NCBI RefSeq assembly: GCF_026914265.1
Contig: NC_069131.1
Span: 8,634,001-8,698,000 of the forward strand
Length of the DNA stretch: 64,000 bases
Reading direction: 5' to 3'
DNA from: Mya arenaria
Lineage: Eukaryota > Mollusca > Bivalvia > Myida > Myidae
Shown in pieces: positions 22,364 to 32,769 of this stretch. Made by a program: the position numbers and the translations under genes. Below the pieces are notes generated by a model, which worked only from the letters and a program-made list of their open reading frames with translations, was not told where the DNA came from and ran no database searches. Within the stretch, counting starts at the first letter, position 1; the number at the start of each line of letters is the position of its first letter.

Positions 22364-25300
22364 CTCCGGGTCAGCGAATGATATTAGTCTCTTGCACTGA
22401 CGGTGTCACACAGCACTTCTAGAGGATACAGTTCTACGATAGGGCGGGTAGTGTGATGTCCATTTTGTGTCCGAATCCGCGCTGCACGAACCAACCCATC
22501 GTTTTCGGTTATGGTCTCCTCCATAACTGCTAGTTTCCATGAGGACCTCGGTGTCTCGTTATGGACCTGGACAACGTCGTCAAACTTGATCGTTTGCTGT
22601 TTTTTGCCGGAAACACGGTGGTGCTCCCTTATAGCGGTTAAATGTTCAGGCTTCCATCGTACGCGGAAATTGTCAATTAACTTTTTCTGGGTCCTCGCTC
22701 GCTTCGTGATGTTTTCAAAGTTACTCGCACGGGGTCCCGGAAGTTCAATGTCTTCGGAATAAGGCAACTTTGTAAGTCGTCTTCCAAACAGCAAGTGAGA
22801 TGGCGTCAATGGCTCCGTCTCGACCTCTCCAAAAGTGACGTAAGTTAGTGGACGGTCATTGATAACGGCCCCCACTTCTGTGATGATAGTGGATAACGTC
22901 TCGGAGTCCACATACGATCGACCCAGTACCTTCTTGACGGCAGTTTTGGTCAACCCAATCAGGCGCTCCCACCATCTTCCGTACCACGCAGCAGGTTTTA
23001 CGATAAAGCGCCATTCTGTTCCTTTGTTGTTGAGCTCTTCCTGTACTGCATTTGATTGCATGAGTTCACGTAGATGATTCGCTGCTCCAATATATGTAGT
23101 ACTCTTTGATATCATCAGACGTAAAAGGGATTTCCGGCTGCGGAATCGGCGAAGAAACGCTTGCAGAAATGTTTCTGTTGTAAAATCCGGCACGAGTTCA
23201 ATGTGTACAGCTCGGGTCGATGCACATGTAAACAAACAACTGTACGCTTTCTTTTCTTGTCCGTCTTTATCGCGTACATACAACGCACAAGTAAAGTCTA
23301 CACCAGTTGCTGTATACGGTTCTGTGTCCTCTACTCGTATTTTTGGTAATGGTGGTGGATCAGGCGCATGGTAGGAGTTGCCGTTAACTCGTCTGCATAT
23401 AACGCAGGCCCGTAACACGGACTGCACGCAACGTCGGATAACCGGTATCCAGTATTTCTGTCTGAGGTATGTAATGGTTAAACTTGACCCAGAATGAAGT
23501 AACCTCTCGTGGGCATCGATTACAACCAGACGTGCGAATGGATGTTTCTGAGGAAGTAGGTATGGAAACTTTTCTGATAGCGGCGCATTGTGAATATGCC
23601 CACCACAACGAACGAAGCCGGTGGCATCTAGGAACAGTCTCAAATGCCTAACCAATGGAAGGCGATTTCCATTTGAACTGAGATTCTTGATTTCCTCGCC
23701 ATAAGTAGATTGTTGACAACTTCTGAGCCATAATTCTTCTGTCTGTTGAAGCTCACTCGCTGTCAGGTGTTCTAGTCTTCTGGATGAAACTTCAAGTCTG
23801 CAGTTTTGTGCAAACCGTAATACGTAGGCGCTGACGAGTAGCAGCTTCCCGAGAGTGCTGTATCTGGTCATATCTATGATATCATGGATTCCAGTAATGG
23901 TGTTTGTTGAAGATTCTGACGGTGACTGTGGCTCAGGCTCGTCACAGTGATCTGTTCCTGTAATGCAAACGGTTGTTAACTGGTAATCCCAAGTCGGCCA
24001 CTTGTCTGTTTCGTCGATCCATTGTGGTCCTTTAAACCACAGTGTGTTGTCACTGAACTGTACAGCCGATATACCACGTGTCAATAAGTCTGCTGGATTT
24101 TCTATTGTAGGACAATACCTCCACTTCCGGTTGTCCGACGGTTGATGGATCTTTCTACACAATTTCTCACAAAACTTGGTAATGACTTCATTGTTTGTAA
24201 CCAATGTAATGTTATTTGGCTGTCTGACCACAGTTCCATCTTGGCAATGTTGAGTTGTTGTTGCACGTGTCTACCGAGTCGCGCACCGATCACTGCGGCA
24301 ATAACTCTAACCGAAGTAGGGTAAGTTCCTTCAATGGTGCAATACGGGATTTTGCCATTACCAGCGCTGATTGGTTGACTCTGCAGCTGTATACAGCTGC
24401 GCCATATGACGTCATACTAGCGTCTGAAAACACGTGCATTATGGTTTGCTGCGTTGACGGTGTTGACTGCTTCAAAGTTGAATAGGCATCTGTTGAATTA
24501 TCAAAATGAAGCACTGTTCATGTCTCGCGCTATTTCCTGCCATTTCTGTTGTAGCTCGCGTGGAAGTGGTGAGTCCCAGGCATATTTCTTCTTCCACAAT
24601 TCTTGCAATATGATCTTAGCTCGAATGGTGACTGGGATGAGGAGTCCAAGCGGATCATACATTCTGGATGTGTGCTGCAAAATGGTACGCTTTGTAACAG
24701 CTCAGCCACATGAATCAACCTCTCGGGAAACGATATAGTGTCCTTGACTGCGTCCCATCGCATACCAAAAGTTTTCGAAGCTCCATCGTTGTCAAGTACA
24801 TGGTCAACTTTGGCCATTTCACGCACGATACTGCTGATGGAATTCCAGGAGCGTAGGTTGAAAATGGTGGCAGACATCAACACACGTGTATCTCTGAAGA
24901 AATCAACGACGTCTCGTTCCTGCGAACCGCTAGATATTATGTTATCAACATATATATCTCTTAGTAAATGGTTACTCACCCGGTTGTCACTGTTGTTTTC
25001 TAGGTGCTTGATGATGGTTGCGCACAGGATGAATGGAGAACACGTAGCCCCAAACAGCACGGCCTTGAACCTGTATGTGGTCAGCGGGGAGTCGGGGTCA
25101 CTTGGGTCACTCAGCCATAGAAATCTCGTGACGTTCCGGTCTTTCTCGTCTAGCGAAACGTAAATAAATGCTTTCCCGATGTATGTTGTAATCGCATATC
25201 TATTCAACCGGAAACGCATAAGTATATCGGCTAAGCCGTTCATTTCCGGTGGTGTAATTGTAGGCAATCATTTAGGCTAGGCTTATCAGCAGATTGACGA

Positions 25301-27583
25301 CAACGCCAATAGTATACAATACTTACTGGGGTGGTGACTTTTTTACTCCATGGTTGGGAAAAAAGTGAATGGGATGATCGTTTTTAACATTTGTGTCCAC
25401 CTCTTCAATAATTCCTTAATCTCTTTTTTCACGAATAATTTCACCATATTTCTGCAACATGAGTGGTGTTTTACGCAACCGCTTGATCAAGTTTTCTGTA
25501 CGTCCTACGTTAACGTCATAATTGGTCGGCAACGGCAGATGGTCATCTTTACATGGAAGCTTGGCGATGTAGCGACCCTCGTCATATGATATGTTAGATT
25601 TCATGTAAGACTTACTGGAACCGGACGAATCGACTCATTCCGGTGTGATTCCGATGGACTCAAGCTTCCAAAAGTCCAGGGTCGTCGGCGGAGTTGTGAT
25701 GACATTCAACAGGTACTGAGCGGATGGTTGTTGTGTTTTGCCTGGTAACGGACCAGAAAACAGAAATCCAATTTTCGACTTCACGGCAGTAGGTACGTTG
25801 CCCCTGACGACATGATTAAACACTATTTTCCAGTATGAATCCACACCAATCAGTAATGAAATGTCAAAACTTTCAGCAATAGTCACTGGGTGTGCCAACT
25901 TCAGTCCCCGGAGATAACTCAATGACGTCACTTCCTTTTGAATGTTTGATAACGGCACTGCAATAGTTGGGACTATCAAAACATCGATATCTATTTTCTC
26001 ATGTCTATCTGTAAGTAGATTCACTGTCGCCGTTGCCATTTGTCGCACGTTCTGTGTGCTGTCGCCGAAGGAAACTAAGTGGATTGTCTCAATTCCCGTC
26101 TGTCTTAGTTTGAGTTTGGTTGCCAATTTTTCAGTAATCAATGACCTCTGTGCCCTTTCGTCAAACAAAATGTTGGCATCTGTTGTATATTGTTCGGAAC
26201 TCACGCTAGCAATGGCAGTTTTGAGAAGAGTATTTGGACGATGTTGTGTCGTTGTGTGCAGTATGGCAGTGTCCAGTTGCCTGTCGGTCTTTGACTGAAA
26301 CAGCGTTGCTTTAGGGTTCAGTTTGCCTATTGTCATCTGCTGTTCGCATGTGTGTGATGCCTTCGCTGACAATTGCGACATCTGAAATTTGACTTGCAGA
26401 CGGATACTTGATGGTCTTCTGATAAGCTATTGAAACACAATATTTTACGTTTCATGCATTCAATTTTCTAATAAACATTGGCTAGGCTTTCACAATTAGA
26501 CGATTTATAATCTCCCTTGCAAAAAGCACATGTCACTCGTCTAAGATAATTTGTGACTTGTTTCGTTTGTGCGTCTGCTTCCTGTTTTTCTACCATTTCC
26601 GGCAAGGATGGATGCTGTTGGCATGTGATGTTCCTGGAACACTGGGATTTTTCCTTCCTGTAACACGTTGATTTCCGTTCCAATGGCTCGTCTACCTTCC
26701 GGTAGCATCCACGGTCGGTCGCCATGGTCACGGGCCATATTACGTCTCAGCACTTTCGGAAGTTTGTCTCTGATGATGGGAACCAACAAGTCGCCATATG
26801 GTTCTTGAGACTGGCATAAGGACTCGAGGACTCTGATGTATGTTTCCATTTTATCACGGAAAGTCTGTATGGTGTGTAGAGTATTCTCCGGTCGTGGCAG
26901 TTCAAGCAAGGACTGCATATACGTGCTGATGATCTTATGCGTCTGACCGAAACGTTCTTTCAGTAGATCAACGGCTTTTGCGTAATTTGCATTCGTTAAT
27001 TGGAAACCAGCAATACTTGAGGCAGCGCTTCCATGTTACAATGATCACAGATAGCTGAATGTTTGAACATCAGAAAGGGTGTGGTTCGAATGCACTGATG
27101 ACTCGTAGCCGTCCCAGAAAGTTTGCCTTTCGGTTATGTCACTTTTAAAATTCGGCAGCGAAAGGTGAGGCAATTTGTGATAAAGCTGTGACATCATTTC
27201 CGATGGTGCTGAATGTTCGTTTATCCGTATCGCCTCTACATTGCGATTCTTGTGTTCGTCGCTCTTGGATAAGTCTGTGTTCTCGGATGCATGTTGTGTT
27301 TGTCTACGGAGTGCCAGGAGTTCAATTCAATGTCGATAGAGTATTCCTCATTTTCAACAAGCCTAGTCTCCAAATCAGCAATGTCTGCATGACTTACGGT
27401 TTTTTCACTTAAGGTTTTGATGGTTTCCGCCTTCTCCGCTAGAATTTCCAGCAACTTGATGCGCTTAGAATTAGATAATTCCTCCTCAAACTTCAAAAGA
27501 AGGTTTTCGACAACTTTCCTTTGTCCATCTCGCATTGAAGTCAGCTTTGTTAGTTGCATGTTGGCTTTGTCACGGCACCAAAA

Positions 27584-27728
27584 TGTCTTTGTAAGACTGA
27601 GTAAGTAAACAACACGTCGTGTCAGGTTCGATCCTTTTACTCAACTATCCTATATATATAAAACAACGGAAGTGACGTCGACGTTAAGTCTTTATGCGCG
27701 TAATGTTATACAAATACAATTCATGACA
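27584..27728 (-). repeat. 5' LTR of the BEL/Pao element
   Basis: About 145 bases, the upstream LTR in element orientation. It shares TGTCTTTGTAAGACT at its left end and CAATTCATGACA at its right end with the 22193-22363 copy. Confidence 0.85.
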
Positions 27729-28611
27729 ATAACAGTGGTTACAAATAAAAGACAGCACTTCCACAAAACAGACCCAGGAAATTTGTACTGGTGATGAAAG
27801 TTCTTTTGAGCAAAGGTGGTGACCAAGTTGAGTCTGGACAAAATTGTGTGGTTCCATTTCACGTGCCTTAAACTGACTAATAAACCTAAAGCCAAGAAAT
27901 GGTATTGCCCAGACTGCAGAAGACTTCCTGAATTTTCAAAAAAGGAAACATCCTGTTTAAGTTTCACAATAATCAAGCAAACACCACAACTGTGTATAAT
28001 GTTCATGACTGTGATATTCATTTACTAAATGATTTTGATCAATTTGGTATAACATTAATAAAGTCAGACAATTATGACATCATCATGCTGTAAAGCTGTT
28101 GTTAATGTACCGCCATGCACTTCTTGTTCATTTGAGCAAAGTACAATTTTGTTTTCTTGCATGTATTTTCACATTTCTTTATTCTGTCTTGTAGCATAAA
28201 TCTGTTCATTTATCATATATAAAATTGAGGTGTACAAGAGAATTAAATGTTAGATATGGTGATGTATTTATTTTATTTTACCTGTCTATAACCACAGCTT
28301 CAGGCTGGTTGTGCAACTATTGTATTAAACTTAGCACGTTACATGATATGATATTTTGACAGCTGATGGCAGAAGACATGAGAGCCTCGTTATTTGACAA
28401 TATAAGCAGTAACTTCATGGCTCCTAAAATGTGTTCAGTTACACAAAATCAACAACATTACCAACATGAAAGTGCTAAATTCATTTTATTTACTTTCAGG
28501 TTAAAAAAACTAAGGATTTATGACTGTAACATGTATATACATTCTAGACACATAATGTTCAACAAAACAAACTTATCATTCATCTATGCATAACTTCATC
28601 CAAAATCAATA

Positions 28612-29320
28612 ACTGACTCGCACAAATTTACTAATGCGCAGCAATGTTGTCAATTGTTGGAGTATTGTCAGCATCTTTCGTCATCAACATGTCAATCGGT
28701 AATGTTCCATTTAAGTGTACATTTGTCGCACCTGAGTCCAATGACACGCTCCACATGAATGCGTACATTTGCTATTTTGCGTGTTGTTTCCACGTTCAAT
28801 GGAGAGAGATGTTTTTTTTCCTTTTGTAATTGCGGGGATTTAAACTTCAGCACACATTGCCCCTACACTGGATTGAATGTCAAATCCGCGGTCAGCAAGA
28901 ATTAAATCACCAGAAATATTTTTGGTCAAAAACCCACAATTTTCCGTGATGTGATTATCACTAGTTCTGCCACCCCATGAATTGGAAATAAAAGACACTA
29001 CTCCCCTGTGGTGTTTTTCCCAAGAGAAATTTGACAGTTTTGTGATGTTTGTATGATGACCATGTCTCTGCCCTAGCTTTTAGATTAGAGGGTCTTTCTA
29101 TGAAAACTTCAAACAGTCTATAATAACAGCACACTTGGTTCCAAAATGCTTTCTAAACTGCATAGGCATTGTTTTTCTGAGTTCTTCGCGCTCTGGCCAC
29201 ATCACAAAAAGTTTCTTTCTTATGAACATAACATCAATGAAATCTGTAATCGTTCGAGAGATTGTGGACACAGAAGCGTGGATCTGATAAGCCAAATGCA
29301 TCACTGACAAGTTAGTCGAA
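28612..29320 (-). pseudogene. DDE transposase C-terminal half (ISL2EU/Harbinger-like, DDE_Tnp_4 type)
   Basis: The minus strand reads a helix-turn-helix-like segment (HASVSTISRTITDFIDVMF), then CAVIIDC with the first catalytic Asp. Next come [17 protein letters not shown] and [12 protein letters not shown] (second Asp), and [10 protein letters not shown] (catalytic Glu). These are the standard blocks of the DDE_Tnp_4 family. The N-terminal part, where a THAP domain would be expected, is not found. The frame is interrupted after the first Asp block and again after the Glu block, and a stop lies between, so it is dead. It faces the SWIM/YqaJ gene tail to tail. Confidence 0.7.
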
Positions 29321-29495
29321 GTCTAGGATGCGTCATTGTTAAACATTCAAATTTACCAAATGACTGAAATTTAGTTGTTTTTGCTTTAGCAATTTTCTTA
29401 ACATCCAGTAAAAATCGGACCCAAAACTATTTTGAGTCGCCCAAATTGTAGCCGATAAGTGACTGCCATTACCATGAATTTATCACCAATAGAAT

Positions 29496-29826
29496 GTTAA
29501 AGGCCTAGTTAAAGCCTTCTCTAAGTGACCCCCATCCCCACCCCCCCACCCCCCGACCCCCCAAAAAAGAAAATAACCGTGTATTTGTACACAACTTCTG
29601 TTTATTGATCTTAATCTAATTGCCTTCTTGTCTTATCACTTCTCCCATCTGAGTATCCTGTTGTGCAGTTTGGGTTGTTTTTTTGACAGAAATGAACCCT
29701 AAATGGCCCTGAGCCAATAAATGAACACACAGGAAATTGGCCCCTACGGTGACACCAGTGCAATTAGCAGAAGATGCTACAGCCTGGGATTATCATGTCA
29801 AACATTTGTTTAACTAGACCTTTAAG
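29496..29826. mobile_element. Short inverted-repeat element with poly-C tract
   Basis: TTAAAGGCCTAGTTAAA at 29498-29514 returns inverted as TTTAACTAGACCTTTAA at 29809-29825, with one mismatch. The approximately 330-base interior starts with CCCCCATCCCCACCCCCCC. TTAA-like ends suggest a MITE. It could mark the edge of the ISL2EU block. Confidence 0.5.
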
Positions 29827-30540
29827 GCACCAGCACATGAGCGGACATGCTTTTTACTCAGTCGAACTACACTCAATTCCCTATCTTTTTAAGAATCACT
29901 TTATGCAAATGGATATTTTATATTTAGCTTTTTGTAATGTCATACTATATAAAATTATAACTGTAATGTTGGTACAATTATTATGCGTAAATTTCGGCCG
30001 CTGTCGATCACTTTGTGTCAGGAAAACGTAATGAAACGTCTCATAGTTTAAGATATATAGGATCTGTCATGATTCGTCATTCAATTCATATTTTATTCAA
30101 CGTGTTTCGGAAATGTATTCGTAAGCGAGCCTTTAACGAGCTTATCTACATATTTCCTGGACTAGTTTTATACAATTGATGACGAGTGTCAGATTAATTT
30201 TAGCAATAAAGAATATGACCGAGCTGTTTTACCTGCGGTGATTATGAGCCGAATACCACAAACCAATGCCATTACCCGCGCTACATCATTTCAGAATTGC
30301 AGTATCTTGAGAGATTTAAAACAACATATACCTCCGATCGTTTTCATTCCGTCACATCCGGTTATATGACGTCATCATTATTACCAATTAATCAGTTTTA
30401 TTACTTTATCACAGACATGCGGGGTGATTTTCTGACCAATAGAAATTGAACAATGTTATATTTCACATGTGTATTACAGAAGAACACGTGATGGTTATAT
30501 TAAATCGGATTAATGTATAGAATAAGTAATGCGGTTAAAG
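29827..30540. other. Spacer without recognisable features
   Basis: No exon or repeat end recognised between the ISL2EU block and the transmembrane-exon relic. Confidence 0.4.
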
Positions 30541-30665
30541 AAGGCCGTACTAAACAAACTGAAAAAACTAACACTGGTTCTGTGATCGGTGGAGCGGTTG
30601 GTGGTGTGCTTAGCTTTTGTTGTCGTACCACTAGTGGTGATTGTGCGTGTATTGAAATAAAGTAA
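30541..30665 (+). pseudogene. Relic of the EGF-receptor transmembrane exon
   Basis: Nearly repeats exon 10796-10931: GRTKQTEKTNTGSVIGGAVG against GRNQQTEETNSGSVIGGAVG. The frame is lost inside the helix through missing bases and an apparent stop (GAAATAAAG) replaces the basic stop-transfer. It shows that at least one more full receptor copy once lay between the two genes. Confidence 0.75.
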
Positions 30666-32640
30666 TTGTTAGATAAATATTTCTTTTTAACGTACCAATG
30701 CTGCCGTAAATTCGATAATAATGCAACATATTCTTTCACAGGATTCTCTTCTTCAACGCTCTCATTTTTGCTTCATTTTTGTTTAAATCCACATGAATGA
30801 CAAGTGTATGATAACAAATTTGCTAATATTCTGAAAATCAGCTAGAGCTATTTAAATAGATTAGAGGAATGTATACAGAACCTAGATGGAACTCAGTAGT
30901 CTTATTGCAAAACCTAGTGTTATTTTGTTTAAATGATAAATCAGCAAAAGCCGAAAACAAACGTATACTGAACCAACTTAAAAACAACTAAACTAGAAAC
31001 ACAGCAATTTTATTTATGTAAGTTTGTATAAGGTAATTTTAGAAAGTAGTTATACAAGTTAATATAATTACCTTATTATTTCATTATAATTTCATTGGTC
31101 GATATTTATAACTTCACTGTTATACACAAAACAGCATACGAAGTTGACTTCATATTGTTGATATCAGTGCCAAATCGGACCTTTGTTTGCATTTAGGCAA
31201 CAACAACATTTATTTATGAAATTATGTAGTGGCACACACTAACGTCTGCTTTCGTCGCTTTACAGCTATTTTTGGTGCTGAATTTCAATATTAAACATGC
31301 ATAATCAATTCATTCTTTGCCAGATTTGTTTGTGTAATTCTTTGCAAGATTTGTTTGTGTAATATGGAGTTGGGCTAATTTTAGGAAAGCAGATTTTATC
31401 CGATTAAGGCTTAAACAGCTATGGTAATATTTCGAAGGCTCTTAAACATACGCAAACAAATAATTTGACAACAAAATCAATTAAACATCTTAAGATTTAA
31501 GTCAAAAGGAGGTAACAAGAAACTCAAACATCAACTAAAATATAATAAGAATATTAACAATATCTCATTTCAGCTTGTACCTTCGAAGTAAAAAGACGTC
31601 TTATCTCTTCACGCACAGAAATACAAATTAATTAGGGTTTGTATAGAATCAAATCCAGAAATTCAACAATGAATACACTGGTCACTTGAGGGACGATAGC
31701 CGTGAATATAAACCACTTTCAATTTTGCCCAATCCCACCTTTCAAAAGGAGTTATTCTATATGTTTCGCGCATAAACCAGATAATAATCTAGGTAGTTTG
31801 TTTAAAACAACTTTCGTTTTGATACAATTGTGATTAAAAAGGTAGGTGTTTATAAATGTTCGTGCTTTAGTTAAAATTCTTGTCGATGGAAGTGACTGGC
31901 ATTATTTTCTGACAAATATGTCAGTGCTGAAGCAATAAATCTAATATGCAAAAGAACATAAAGCCATCCATCAATTAGTGCCTGTGTGTCATTTGAATTG
32001 AAATAGCTGTGAAAAAATGCCCATCTTGTTGACCTATCTTAAACAGCGTATAGCATGAGAATTATATTTCTTGTTTGCCCTAACCATTGTGTTGGTGTCC
32101 ATTTAGTATAATGTAATAAGTTTATCTTAATACCGGGGCGTAGCAAATTGCATATAGAACACCATTCGTACCCACAAGTGTTCCGTCTCTATTCCGTGCG
32201 TTGTTATGATAACCTACCATAAATCATGGGTCATTATTTAGATGGTTATTTTCTTTAGGCAACGATAAACCAAACAGTTATCATCAAATGACATTGAACA
32301 TGTTTTGATAACATGGAATGGTTAAGTATGTTCATGATTTATCACAACCTTTCATTACACAATATAGACAATAATTGACAAGGGAGCTATTGAATATGAT
32401 CTTATATTACCTGTTAGAAAATCATATTGACCGAGGTAGTATCTAATAAGGAAGATTTATTTTCTGCTAACTATTATATATTATATAGAATCGCTTAATC
32501 ACAATAAGTTAATCTATACTATTTATCAGATGAAATCCTTTATGCAAGTTAAACAAGTATGTATTAGTAGTTTGTAGTATGCTATGCCTATTATACGTAC
32601 CGAACCTTCTTTGTTCATTTAAAATAATTCAGTGTAGCAT
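30666..32640. other. Spacer upstream of the phosphatase gene
   Basis: No EGF exon or known repeat recognised. CAGATTTGTTTGTGTAAT and a near copy lie side by side at about 31321 and 31349. Distal regulatory sequence is possible but not visible. Confidence 0.4.
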
Positions 32641-32664
32641 AGCACATTTACAAGTTATGGTCTA

Positions 32665-32676
32665 ACTTCCTGGTTT
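32665..32676 (+). promoter_or_regulatory. ETS-like site upstream of the phosphatase gene
   Basis: AACTTCCTGGTTT, with TTCC starting exactly 103 bases before the ATG at 32770. The same spacing is kept in the decayed copies at 8719 and 17110. The reverse strand reads ACCAGGAAGT across most of it, close to the ETS-family consensus. Confidence 0.5.
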
Positions 32677-32769
32677 ACCTCTTTCTACGTGTTAAGCACC
32701 TTCAAGTTAGCTTCAATAACGACTACATGTTTTATCAATGTGCATTTATACCGTGTGCTCTTTTAAAAC

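Larger units (their letters stand above)
22193..27728 (-). mobile_element. BEL/Pao LTR retrotransposon, broken
   Basis: A minus-strand LTR element of about 5.5 kb, with LTRs at both ends. Parts in element order (right to left): gag-like region about 27560-26470, with a CxFCKGDYKSSNC-type zinc knuckle; aspartic protease region about 26380-25640; reverse transcriptase and RNase H about 25600-23900; integrase about 23900-22384, including the HHCC-like start, a D..D..E core and the C-terminal region common in Pao/BEL integrases. The primer-binding site abuts the right LTR (TGGTGCCGTG on the minus strand). Several breaks, about half a dozen, interrupt the coding parts, so it is a fossil. The flanking pentamers ATACC and ATAAC differ by one base, which fits an aged 5-base target duplication. 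Confidence 0.85.
20047..28026 (+). pseudogene. SWIM zinc finger, YqaJ nuclease and PHD finger gene (transposon-encoded)
   Basis: About 20047-20166 encodes a YTLDDLKCYK start, then shifts frame, and ends at a donor (AAAG|GTAAGA). The next exon begins at 20884 after TTTACAG. It carries a SWIM zinc finger, HCDCMAGLGESCTHVAALL (CxC...CxH), near 20968-21030. About 21600-21900 encodes the YqaJ-like nuclease with SPDG and EVKCPY, which supply the acidic and ExK catalytic residues of the PD-(D/E)XK fold. Stops at 21223 and 21544 and a shift near 21800 interrupt it. About 22080-22190 continues the frame. The C-terminal part of a PHD finger (WFHFTCLKL, WYCPDCRR) lies at about 27848-27920, beyond the BEL insertion. 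Related proteins are common in cnidarian and bivalve genomes. Confidence 0.7.
19690..29330. mobile_element. Decayed ISL2EU-like DNA transposon with nested insertions
   Basis: Two convergent gene remnants define it: a SWIM/YqaJ/PHD gene on the plus strand and a DDE transposase on the minus strand. A YqaJ-type nuclease partnered with an IS5/ISL2-like transposase is the known hallmark of eukaryotic ISL2EU transposons. The outer limits are approximate, because I could not find terminal inverted repeats by eye. A palindrome, ATGACACCGTCGCGACGGTC, at about 19739 may lie near the left end. Nested inside are a TTAA MITE and a BEL/Pao element. Without the insertions the element would be about 3.8 kb. 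Both genes are broken, so it is immobile. Confidence 0.55.
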
